Positions 45,198-53,129 of a stretch of DNA of 64,000 nucleotides are shown one piece after another. Within the stretch, counting starts at the first letter, position 1, and each line of letters begins with the position of its first letter. Made by a program: the position numbers and the translations under genes. The DNA comes from Chromobacterium sp. IIBBL 290-4 (GTDB lineage Bacteria; Pseudomonadota; Gammaproteobacteria; Burkholderiales; Chromobacteriaceae): NCBI RefSeq assembly GCF_024207115.1, contig NZ_CP100128.1, forward strand, positions 4,774,001-4,838,000. The letters run 5' to 3'. A model generated the notes under the pieces. That model saw nothing but the letters and a program-made list of their open reading frames with translations, was not told the origin of the DNA and made no database searches.

Positions 45198-46247
45198 TCA
45201 CGCGGACAATGTTTCGAAATCGACGGCAGGCAGCAGGCTTCTGCCCTGTTTGCCACCTTGCTCATCGGCAGCACAGATGGCCTCGATGACCCGGTAAGTG
45301 GGCAGCAGGCTGGCGAAGTCGGCCTCGAAGCGCTCACCGTGGCGGATGGCTTCGAAGAATTGATGCAATTCGCCGAAATAGCCGCTGCGCTCATAGCCTG
45401 AGTCCAAAGGTCCCGGCTGCCAGGCGCCGCGCCAGCGCTTGGCGGTGCCGGTGGGGCGCGTGCCATGTTCCGGCTCATGCAGGGTGATGTTCCACAAATT
45501 GTCCAGTTCCACCAGGATGGAGCCGGAGCTGACCAGCTTCATGTCGAACTCGAAATACGGGAAGGTGGTGCCGGCCAGCAGGCTGGCGCTGGCGCCGGAT
45601 GAGAATTCCAGCTCAGCCTTGACTATCATCGCGTCGCCGTGGCGCTGCACATTGGAACCGATCTGCGTCAACTCGCCCTTGCCGAAGGTGACGGCGAGAT
45701 CGATGGTATGGATGGCCTGAGCCAGCAAGAAGGAACGCAAGGTGGAACTCAAGCCCCACAAGGGCGCGCGCGGCTTGCTGGCATAGTGGTTGAGCTGGAT
45801 ATGCAGGGTCTGGCCGAATTCTTCGCACTCGGTCATCTCATGCAGCTGCCGCACCGGCCGGGCGAACTTGAAGTTCATGCCGACGCCGGACACCACCTGC
45901 GCGCGATGGCAAGCCGCGATCAGCGTCTGCAGCTCGCCCAGATTGACGCAAGGCGGCTTCTCGACGAAAACGTTGACGCCGCGCGCCATGGCCAGCATGG
46001 CCGCATTGAAGTGCACCTGCGGCGGACAAGCCAGCACGATGGCGTCCAACGGCACCGCATCCAGCATGGCCGCCGCTTTGTCGAATACCGGCAAGTCCGA
46101 CAGGAAGCGATGGATGCGGCCCGCGCTGGCCTGATTGCTGTCGCACGCGGCGGCGATACGGATATCCGGCATTTGCAGCAGCGCCGGCAACAGGTTTTCC
46201 TGCATCTGGGCGCCTATGCCCACCAAGCCAACTTTCAACACGCTCAT
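45198..46247 (-). CDS. Gfo/Idh/MocA-family NAD(P)-dependent dehydrogenase
   Basis: The 349-residue oxidoreductase has an N-terminal Rossmann fold (LKVGLVGIGAQMQENLLPAL), CPPQVHF, and the signature EKP lysine in NVFVEKPPCVNLGEL. The C-terminal domain continues with HTIDLAVTFG, placing the expected catalytic histidine. Members oxidise or reduce sugars, inositols or sugar phosphates. As first gene of the operon it probably makes the keto substrate for the aminotransferases, as NtdC does for NtdA in kanosamine synthesis; this comparison is inference from gene families, not sequence identity. Confidence 0.88.
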   Translation of the reverse strand: MSVLKVGLVGIGAQMQENLLPALLQMPDIRIAAACDSNQASAGRIHRFLSDLPVFDKAAAMLDAVPLDAIVLACPPQVHFNAAMLAMARGVNVFVEKPPCVNLGELQTLIAACHRAQVVSGVGMNFKFARPVRQLHEMTECEEFGQTLHIQLNHYASKPRAPLWGLSSTLRSFLLAQAIHTIDLAVTFGKGELTQIGSNVQRHGDAMIVKAELEFSSGASASLLAGTTFPYFEFDMKLVSSGSILVELDNLWNITLHEPEHGTRPTGTAKRWRGAWQPGPLDSGYERSGYFGELHQFFEAIRHGERFEADFASLLPTYRVIEAICAADEQGGKQGRSLLPAVDFETLSA

Positions 46248-46321
46248 TGCGACTCTCCTGAAATGATGCCGGCCACCGCATGACCGCCAATGCGAACGAA
46301 GCCTCGGTCATTTTCAACAAT

Positions 46322-46344
46322 ATCAATCAAGTAGACCGATTGAT
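46322..46344. promoter_or_regulatory. Inverted repeat upstream of the five-gene operon
   Basis: ATCAATC (46322-46328) and GATTGAT (46338-46344) form perfect 7-bp arms around a 9-nt spacer, 74 bp upstream of the dehydrogenase start in an A+T-rich stretch. It could be an operator; the regulator is unknown. Confidence 0.4.
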
Positions 46345-46504
46345 TTTAAAGACTAGAACAATGAAATCGGCTTGGAACTGCGGCGAAATACTTAAGTAGA
46401 AATAAATCAATGGCTTGCAATGGGAACGCGCCGCTCACGGCTTGAGAAAGCTGCCGGGTATCGTGGGATTGAGAAATAAACTTTCTGGCGTAACCCATCG
46501 TCCG

Positions 46505-46534
46505 CAAAAAAATTGCCGCCCAAGCGGGCGGCAA
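46505..46534 (-). terminator. Rho-independent terminator of the PBP gene
   Basis: TTGCCGCCC (46513-46521) pairs with GGGCGGCAA (46526-46534) around AAGC; on the minus strand seven T follow immediately. It lies about 30 bp after the PBP stop. Confidence 0.88.
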
Positions 46535-46561
46535 GCAGGACTTGCGAAACTACTTAGCAGC

Positions 46562-49500
46562 TTAGCCTTTCTCGTCGGCGACCTCTCCGTCGGCGGGCAA
46601 GGACAAGTTGTCGGGCGGACGGGTGTACTCGCACAAGCCTCCCCAGCCCGGCACCGTGCACAAAGGCTGCTCGCCCAGAACGCCGAATCCCTTAAGCTGG
46701 GTTCCATCTTCCGCCACCTGGCCATCCACCGGACGCGGCCGCAAATCCAGCCGCGGCAGCAGCGTGGGAGCCAGCACTTTGAGGATTTGCACCGGCAAGG
46801 CGCTGGTGAACTTGTAGTTGGCGGCCTGCTCGCCGGCGACATACGCGACGATGGTGCCGAAGTAATGATCGCCGATATAGAACACGAAGGCGCCGGAACG
46901 GCTGACCACCCGCTCCGAGGTCAAGCCGCCGCCTCGGGAAAAGGTTTTGAAGCGGTTGTCGCCGGTGCCGGTCTTGCCGCCGATCAGCGTGTGCTCGCCC
47001 TTCTGGTCGAAAGCGCCGGAGACGCGCCGCGCCGTGCCTTTGTCCACCACTTCGGACAGCACTTGGCGCACCAGTTGCGGAATTTCCGGCGGCAGCACCC
47101 GCACGCCGATGGCCGGCGCTTCTTTCAGCGAGGTTTCAAACGGCGTTCCCGCAGCGAACTGCATCTTGTCGATGTACACCATGGGCAAACGCACGCCGCC
47201 GTTGGACAGTATGCCCATCAGCTCCGCCAACGCGGCCGGCCGGTCCGCCGACGCGCCCAGCGCGGTGGCGTAAGACGGCACCAGCGAGTCGAAGGGATAG
47301 CCCATCTTCTTCCACTGCAGGTGGATCTGGCGGAAGGCGTCCAGCTCTTGCATCTGGCGGATGCGGCTGTCCTGCCCGCCTTTGCGCTTGCTGTTGAACA
47401 GCCACTGATACACTTCCTGGCGCTCGTCCTCGCTGGCCTGAACCAGCTCGGACCAGTCCGCCTTCGGATGCTGATGCAAATAGGCCACCATCCATAGCTC
47501 CAAGGGGTGGACGCCGGCCAGATAGCCGCGATCCGCCAGATTGAAGCGATCCACGCCCAGTTCGGTGTAAAGCTTGGTGACGGATTTGGGCTCGAGTTTG
47601 GACGGGACCAGCAGATTGGCGCGGATGAAGGCCGCCATCTGCTCCTCATTGCCTTCCGGATGGACGCTGCGATAGATCACCGCCAGCCGCTTGGCGCTGC
47701 GGCGCGCCTTCTCGATCAGCAGGCCATCCCATTCCTCGGTTTTTTTGCCATGGTATTTGCGATAGAAGCCGGCCAGGAAGGTGCGTCCCTCGCGGTCGGC
47801 GAAGCGGCGCAGATACTCGGTGCGGCGCGGATCGCGGCCATCGCCCAGCGCCTTGGCGTCGTAATCGGCCGGATACATGTAATAGCGCGCCACATCGCGC
47901 ATCACCCGGATATAGACCAGGTTGACGGAACGCTGCGTCGCCTCGCGCACGGTGAGAATGCGGCCGTTGTCGTTCTTGTCGAAATTTTCAAAGGTATGGC
48001 GGCCGCCGCCGGTGAAAAAGCTCTCGCCCGGACTGGCGCTGTATTTTCGCTCCAGCGAAGCCTCCAGCATGGCCGGCAGGCTGCGGTCCTGGGTCTGCTT
48101 GAGATAGTCGATGGCCCAGCGCCGCAGGATGGATTCGTGCTCTGAGGTCTTGATCTTCTTCAGATCCTCCGCGCTGACGCCGGCGTATTGCTTGTGCAGA
48201 TCGGCGATCACTTGCAGATAGGTCACCAGCGTGCGCAGCTTGGACGTGGAGCCCAGGTCCAGCTTGGTGCCCTCGTTGATATCGAAGGGTTGATCGAAGT
48301 TGTCCGCCTGCACCCTCACCTTATTGCCGTTGGGCGTGCGTTCGATCAGCGTGAAGCTATAGGTCACGCCACTGGGCGAGCCCTGCTGCAACAGATATTT
48401 GTCGTTCAAACCGGCGGTCTGGGCGAAATCCGGATCGCGCAGCTTCATCAATTCCGCCGTCACCGATTGCTGCAGGCCGGAATCGAGGGTGCTGCCCACA
48501 GTCAGGTCGATATGGTCCAGATCATACATCCGCGGCACGCCCAGCAAGGCTGACAGCTTCACCCGCACCGCGTTGGCGCCCTTGCGCTCTATCGGCGCCA
48601 GGGTCTGCAATTTGACCTTGTCCTTCTGCTGCTTCAGCGACACATTCAAGGCCGCGTCGCGCATCTCATTCGAAATCATTCTGTCCTTGGCCATCAGCCG
48701 CAGATAGGAGTCGGTCAGATTCTCCAGTACCTTCATGTCGCCGTTGAGATAAAACGACGGGCTGCGCTGGGAAATCATCAAGCTCAACGCCTCCTTGAAC
48801 ACCGTCGCCTGCTCGCTCACCGACAACAGCGAGCCGCTGGACAAGGTTTTGTTCACCTCGTCGAAAGAGCGTCCATACCAGGCCCACATGCCGTCGCCGA
48901 TGCCGGACACCTCGCCAAAGCCGGCGCGCGCGGCCAAGGGCACGGTATTGAGGTAGGCCACTACCAGTTGCCGCCGCGCCAGCGTGGTGTCGTCGCCGCC
49001 TTGATAGGCGCGCACCGAAGCCGACAGCATCTGCTTCAGTTTTTCTTTGGGCGAGCCGGTGCGGCCGCCCGGGGAATGGCGGAATTTCTCGATCTGGGTC
49101 GCCAAGGTGCTGGCGCCGGCCGAATGGTAGCCCGGCCGGAACAGGTGCGCGGCCTCGTCCGCCAAGGCCTTGCCGAAGCGCGACCACTCCACCGCCGGAT
49201 TCTGCTGCGGATTGCCGTCGTCAAGCAGGGTGTGGTTTTCGATGTAGAGCAAGCCGGTCACCAGCAAGGGCGGCAAGGCGTCGAAATCCTTGTAGACGCG
49301 TTGCGGATATTGCGACTGGTAGATGGAGCGGCCATAGCCGTCATACACCTGCAAGCCGGCCTGGTCTTTCTCGTGATACGGCAGGAACAGGCCCAGCGGC
49401 GCGACCGGCCCGGTCACGCCGCTGTCGGCCAGTTGCACCATGCCGGAAGATTGCCGCGCCTGGCCGCTGATCAGGTAGCCGCGGTCCTGCAAGCGTTTGA

Positions 49501-49780
49501 GATAGCCTGGCAATCCGGCGTAGCCCATCCGGATATCGTATGGACCGCCAGGCGCGGGGAAGCGGATGTCCGGGCTATGGCCCGGCTTGACTTCGTAACT
49601 GGCCTGCCTGGCCGCGCGTCCGAAAAACCATGACTGCCAGCGCGAAGTATGGATTTCATTCAACAGCAGCACGCCGCCCAGACCGAGCAACAAGGCCGCC
49701 AGGATGATCAGCGCCCACCATGTAGAAGAAAACGGTCCGCCCAAACGCAAGCGTATTCTGGCTTCCGAAGTATCTATCAT
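46562..49780 (-). CDS. Long class A penicillin-binding protein (GT51 plus transpeptidase)
   Basis: The 1072-residue protein has one membrane helix (about 21-41), a GT51-like domain with variant motifs (LLYIENHTLL, Glu181; GASTLATQIEKF, 222-233) and a transpeptidase with SxxK Ser511-Lys514 (STSK), SVN 618-620 and KTGTGD 936-941. About 315 residues separate SVN from KTGT, against roughly 125 in E. coli PBP1b, so a large insertion is present. It should polymerise and crosslink peptidoglycan, but it is not a standard PBP1a/1b/1c. The ATG at 49778-49780 fits the membrane anchor; it has only a weak ribosome site. Confidence 0.87.
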   Translation of the reverse strand: MIDTSEARIRLRLGGPFSSTWWALIILAALLLGLGGVLLLNEIHTSRWQSWFFGRAARQASYEVKPGHSPDIRFPAPGGPYDIRMGYAGLPGYLKRLQDRGYLISGQARQSSGMVQLADSGVTGPVAPLGLFLPYHEKDQAGLQVYDGYGRSIYQSQYPQRVYKDFDALPPLLVTGLLYIENHTLLDDGNPQQNPAVEWSRFGKALADEAAHLFRPGYHSAGASTLATQIEKFRHSPGGRTGSPKEKLKQMLSASVRAYQGGDDTTLARRQLVVAYLNTVPLAARAGFGEVSGIGDGMWAWYGRSFDEVNKTLSSGSLLSVSEQATVFKEALSLMISQRSPSFYLNGDMKVLENLTDSYLRLMAKDRMISNEMRDAALNVSLKQQKDKVKLQTLAPIERKGANAVRVKLSALLGVPRMYDLDHIDLTVGSTLDSGLQQSVTAELMKLRDPDFAQTAGLNDKYLLQQGSPSGVTYSFTLIERTPNGNKVRVQADNFDQPFDINEGTKLDLGSTSKLRTLVTYLQVIADLHKQYAGVSAEDLKKIKTSEHESILRRWAIDYLKQTQDRSLPAMLEASLERKYSASPGESFFTGGGRHTFENFDKNDNGRILTVREATQRSVNLVYIRVMRDVARYYMYPADYDAKALGDGRDPRRTEYLRRFADREGRTFLAGFYRKYHGKKTEEWDGLLIEKARRSAKRLAVIYRSVHPEGNEEQMAAFIRANLLVPSKLEPKSVTKLYTELGVDRFNLADRGYLAGVHPLELWMVAYLHQHPKADWSELVQASEDERQEVYQWLFNSKRKGGQDSRIRQMQELDAFRQIHLQWKKMGYPFDSLVPSYATALGASADRPAALAELMGILSNGGVRLPMVYIDKMQFAAGTPFETSLKEAPAIGVRVLPPEIPQLVRQVLSEVVDKGTARRVSGAFDQKGEHTLIGGKTGTGDNRFKTFSRGGGLTSERVVSRSGAFVFYIGDHYFGTIVAYVAGEQAANYKFTSALPVQILKVLAPTLLPRLDLRPRPVDGQVAEDGTQLKGFGVLGEQPLCTVPGWGGLCEYTRPPDNLSLPADGEVADEKG

Positions 49781-49953
49781 GATTTCTGTCCGGCCTGCCC
49801 GGCCGCCCCCACAGCATGAACTGGAGAAAGTGCTGAAACCCGTGCGCGCTTGGCGGCGCATCCGCCGACGGACACGGCGAAACCGCTCCGCCCAATCTCA
49901 CTATCGGACAGCCTTCGCGCTTTCGAAAGGTGCTTAACAAGGTCAAATGGCCT

Positions 49954-49969
49954 ATTCACATTTGTGAAT
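49954..49969. promoter_or_regulatory. 16-bp inverted repeat upstream of the PBP gene
   Basis: ATTCACATTTGTGAAT has perfect 7-bp arms around TT. It looks like an operator for a dimeric regulator and contains TCACA/TGTGA half-sites in the opposite order to a CRP site. The regulator is unknown. Confidence 0.4.
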
Positions 49970-50013
49970 GAAATGCCTCGCCGCATTCTGGCCGCTCCAG
50001 ACCGTCCGCCATG

Positions 50014-50048
50014 AAAAACGCGCCACGGCCATATCCGGCCGCGGCGCG
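50014..50048 (-). terminator. Rho-independent terminator of the violacein operon
   Basis: CGCGCCACGGCC (50019-50030) pairs, with one mismatch, with GGCCGCGGCGCG (50037-50048); on the minus strand TTTTT (50014-50018) follows. It lies about 70 bp after the vioE stop. Confidence 0.82.
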
Positions 50049-50117
50049 CTCCATCCGACGCAAAACAGGTTTTCCAGCGGGCTTCGCGCGGTTGCCCGAA
50101 TCCGCCAGGCCCCATCT

Positions 50118-50693
50118 TCATCCGCCCAACTGGAACACCTCCTCGCCGATCGGGCCCGTTTGCAGATTGGGGAAGTCGCGCACCGACACGCGCCCCCGCT
50201 CGCTCTCGGTCACCATGCGCAGCAAACGGTCGGTGCCGGCCTGGAAATACAGGGTAATCGGCCCCTTGCCCGGCCGCGCGCATCGCCAGCCTTCGGCCTC
50301 CACGCCCAACACCACGGCAGGCTCGACGGCCTCAGTCTCATGGCGCGTCAACAAGTCCCTGGGCAGAAACAGCTCGGCGAACGGGCCCAGCTCGTCGTCC
50401 AGCAACGCGTCGTGCAGGCGCACGCCATCCGCTTCGCGCTCCCTGGCGTAAGCCACTTTGCGCTTGAATGTGCGGCCGCGGGCGGCATCGCCGATTTCCG
50501 ACATCCACAGCCGATAGCCGGTCTTTTCCTCCGACCAGGGGTTGAACAGGCCGTCTATTCGGCAGATGTTGCGCCCGTAATCGAACCAGCAAAAACCGGA
50601 GGTGAGCTGGTCATCCTCCTGCATAGGCGACCAATAGGACACATAAGCGCCGCTCCAGCGCTCCGGCAGCAGCGGCGGCTCCTGATTGCGCAT
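50118..50693 (-). CDS. vioE: Violacein biosynthesis protein VioE
   Basis: The 191-residue cofactor-free enzyme rearranges the short-lived IPA-imine dimer from VioA/VioB into protodeoxyviolaceinic acid, keeping the pathway from forming chromopyrrolic acid. Length equals C. violaceum VioE, and the known active-site residues Tyr17, Ser19, Phe50, Asn51, Glu66 and Arg172 are all at the same positions. GAGGG precedes the ATG. It is the last gene of vioABCDE, 12 bp after vioD, followed by a terminator. Many other positions differ from the remembered C. violaceum sequence. Confidence 0.98.
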   Translation of the reverse strand: MRNQEPPLLPERWSGAYVSYWSPMQEDDQLTSGFCWFDYGRNICRIDGLFNPWSEEKTGYRLWMSEIGDAARGRTFKRKVAYAREREADGVRLHDALLDDELGPFAELFLPRDLLTRHETEAVEPAVVLGVEAEGWRCARPGKGPITLYFQAGTDRLLRMVTESERGRVSVRDFPNLQTGPIGEEVFQLGG

Positions 50694-50705
50694 GGCGGGG
50701 CCCTC

Positions 50706-51827
50706 TCAGCGTTCCAGGGCGTAGCGCAAATCGCGCGCCAGCGCCTCTGGCATGGAGGGCAGCGACTTGCGGCGGGCGTCGAAGCTCTGGGCGAATTCCT
50801 GGCTGCTCAGGTGCATGCGCTCATCCACGGTTTCGAACCACTGCCGGCTGTTGTTGGCGTGGGCGCGGAACAGCTCCACCAGCGGCATGGCGCGGGCGTC
50901 GAAGCTGGCCAGCGCGGCCCCTACGTTCGCCTCCGAACACAGCGCCTTGACCAGCAACTGCGCCACCACCACCGCCATGGTGGTGCCGTGGCCGATGGAG
51001 AAGTGGCCGGACTGCAGCGCGTCGCCGATCAGCGCCAGCTTGCCGTGATAGGTCTTGTCGTGGCTCAGCGTCATGAAGTTGCGCCACCCCAGGCCCGGCT
51101 GTCCCTCCAGACGGTGGCCGTCCAGCTCGTGGCGGAACACTTCGGCGATGTAGTCGGCCGATTGCCGCTCGCTCATTTCGTCCAGACGGGCGCGGCGGTA
51201 GGTTTCCTCGCTGCACTCCACCACGAAGGTGCTCATCTCGTCCGAATACTTGTAGGCGTGGGCGACGAAAATGTCTTTGCCGTGGGTGCGGAATACCAGG
51301 TTCATCTGGTTGAAGCGCTGGCTGGTGCCGTACCAGATGTATTTATTGCTGCCGTATTCCACTTGCGGCGCCAGCGCCTCTTCAAAATAGGATACCTTGT
51401 GGTTCACGCCGTTGGACAGCACGATCAGGTCGTAATCGGCCACCGGCAGCTCCTCGCCGGTCAGCAGCGGCGATTCGTAGCGGATGTCTATGCCTTGCGA
51501 CACGCACTTGGCGCGCAGGGCCTGCACCAGGCCGCGCCGCTCAACGCCGCACAGCAGCACCCCGGTGCTCATCAGGAACGGTTCGTTGTGGTGGACCAGT
51601 TTGAACTCTTCCAGGAACTGCGGGCGCAGCTTCTCCGGCGCATCCAGATAAGACAGCGGGTTGGCCGGATGCTGGCCCGGTTTGCCCGGCAGCACCACCC
51701 CCCAGCCAGTCACTTCTTCGCGGTCGTTTTTCTCGACGATGTCGATATGCCATTGTGGTTTCGCTTGCTTGAGCTGGCTGGAAAACACCAAGCCGGCCGG
51801 ACCGGCGCCGATTACCAGGACTTTCAT
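50706..51827 (-). CDS. vioD: VioD, FAD-dependent protodeoxyviolaceinate monooxygenase
   Basis: The 373-residue flavoprotein hydroxylates C5 of one indole ring, turning protodeoxyviolaceinate into protoviolaceinate. The FAD-binding GAGPAG motif is at residues 7-12 (MKVLVIGAGPAGLVFSSQL), and the second FAD motif is in LALIGDALQSGHFSIGHGT. The start codon overlaps the vioC stop by one base (TGATG), so translation is coupled. Without VioD the operon would yield deoxyviolacein. Confidence 0.97.
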   Translation of the reverse strand: MKVLVIGAGPAGLVFSSQLKQAKPQWHIDIVEKNDREEVTGWGVVLPGKPGQHPANPLSYLDAPEKLRPQFLEEFKLVHHNEPFLMSTGVLLCGVERRGLVQALRAKCVSQGIDIRYESPLLTGEELPVADYDLIVLSNGVNHKVSYFEEALAPQVEYGSNKYIWYGTSQRFNQMNLVFRTHGKDIFVAHAYKYSDEMSTFVVECSEETYRRARLDEMSERQSADYIAEVFRHELDGHRLEGQPGLGWRNFMTLSHDKTYHGKLALIGDALQSGHFSIGHGTTMAVVVAQLLVKALCSEANVGAALASFDARAMPLVELFRAHANNSRQWFETVDERMHLSSQEFAQSFDARRKSLPSMPEALARDLRYALER

Positions 51828-53116
51828 CAGTTGACCCTTCCTATCTTGTACCAGACGTTTTGCTTTCTCTGGATGGTTTGCAGCCGGTCATACGGCTCCG
51901 AGGTGAAGTACAGCTTTTCCGCCATATCCGGCGGATAGAATTCCGGGAAGCGGCGGTGCATGTAGCGGGTGTAGCGCGCCCGCATGAAGAAAATGGGATT
52001 GGAGCAGCTGAGCACGTCGTAATTGGCGCGCGCCATGTCCTGCATCGCATCGGCCTGCACCTTGCGCTCCGCGGTGAAGGCCGCGAAGGCCTTCTCCTGA
52101 TCGCCCTTGAACCGATCCAGCATGCCCACCAGAGTTTGGGCGTCTTCCAGCGCCATATTCATGCCTTGCCCCAGGAAGGGCGCGGTGGCGTGGGCCGAAT
52201 CGCCCAGCAACGCCACATTGCCCTTGTAGTGGAAAGCGCTGCAGCGGACATTGATCAGATCGTTGCTCGGTTTCTCCAGGAACTGGCGCAGCATTTCCGC
52301 CCGCACGCTCTCGGACAAGGCGCCGAAATAGCGGGCGAAGAAGCCGCGCATGACGGCCTCATCCTGCGTGCTCAAACTGATTTCGCCGCTGTAAGGCAGG
52401 CAGACGGCGATGCTGACGCTGCCATCCGGAATGGTGGCGGCGCGGCCGGCGAACAAGCCCTTGGAATCCATGCCGAAAAAGTAGAGCAGATCCTTGCGGT
52501 AGCCCAAGGCGGCCGCGTCCGGCAGCACCAGCGTCTTGTAGCCGTGGCGGAAGAAGCTTTGTTCGAAGAAAAAGCGCCGGGTGCCGCTTTGCATCGCCTG
52601 GCGCACCGCCGAGTGCGCGCCGTCCGCGCCGATGATGAAGTCGCCATGCAAGCGCTTGAGTTCGCCGTCGGCGGACTGCGCCAGCACCGACTTGCCCTCC
52701 AGATCCACCTCCAGGCATTTATGTTCGAAGTGGTAACGCACGCCCGCCAGCAGCGCGTATTTATTCAGCAGTTGCTGAAACGCCGCGCGGTTGAGCGACA
52801 AGGGGCGGAAATCCTCCAGCGGCTTCAACTCGCGCACCCGGTACTTGCCGCCGACGGAAAAGGCCATGCCGACGATGGGCTCGCCGCACAAGTCCAGCTC
52901 CTCCCGCGGAATGCCGGCGGCCAATACCGCCTTGATGCCCCGCACCGTCATGCTGACGCCTATCGCCCGCGAGCTCACCAAGTCCACGTAATGGGACAGA
53001 TCCCGCAGCGGGTCGCCGCGCTTTTCCACCACATGGACTTCGTAGCCGCGCTTGGCCAGATAGATGGCGGTCAGCCCGCCCGCGAGCCCGCCTCCGACTA
53101 TGATCGCCTTTTGCAT
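51827..53116 (-). CDS. vioC: VioC, FAD-dependent violacein synthase (oxindole monooxygenase)
   Basis: The 429-residue flavin monooxygenase of the kynurenine 3-monooxygenase type hydroxylates C2 of the second indole, leading to violacein (or deoxyviolacein when VioD has not acted). N-terminal FAD motif GGGLAGG (8-14), DFIIGADGAHSAVRQAM and the VALLGDSAHATAPFLGQGMNMALEDA motif are intact. It follows vioB by 13 bp and overlaps vioD by one base. Confidence 0.97.
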   Translation of the reverse strand: MQKAIIVGGGLAGGLTAIYLAKRGYEVHVVEKRGDPLRDLSHYVDLVSSRAIGVSMTVRGIKAVLAAGIPREELDLCGEPIVGMAFSVGGKYRVRELKPLEDFRPLSLNRAAFQQLLNKYALLAGVRYHFEHKCLEVDLEGKSVLAQSADGELKRLHGDFIIGADGAHSAVRQAMQSGTRRFFFEQSFFRHGYKTLVLPDAAALGYRKDLLYFFGMDSKGLFAGRAATIPDGSVSIAVCLPYSGEISLSTQDEAVMRGFFARYFGALSESVRAEMLRQFLEKPSNDLINVRCSAFHYKGNVALLGDSAHATAPFLGQGMNMALEDAQTLVGMLDRFKGDQEKAFAAFTAERKVQADAMQDMARANYDVLSCSNPIFFMRARYTRYMHRRFPEFYPPDMAEKLYFTSEPYDRLQTIQRKQNVWYKIGRVN

Positions 53117-53129
53117 GTTTACGCCTCTC

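Larger units (their letters stand above)
46248..46561. other. Intergenic region upstream of the five-gene operon
   Basis: These 314 bp are markedly A+T rich in their left half and should hold the promoter of the minus-strand operon. They contain the inverted repeat at 46322-46344 and, at the right end, the terminator of the PBP gene. No small gene was convincing. Confidence 0.6.
49781..50117. other. Intergenic region between vioE and the PBP gene
   Basis: About 337 bp hold the vio terminator at 50014-50048 and, 174 bp upstream of the PBP start, the perfect inverted repeat ATTCACA-TT-TGTGAAT (49954-49969) in an A+T-rich patch, probably the PBP promoter region. No gene seen. Confidence 0.6.

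Noticed and set aside
43816..45297. A 493-codon plus-strand open frame opposite the second aminotransferase
   Set aside because: Antisense artefact: no ribosome site, no motifs, and it covers a gene with an intact PLP-binding site.
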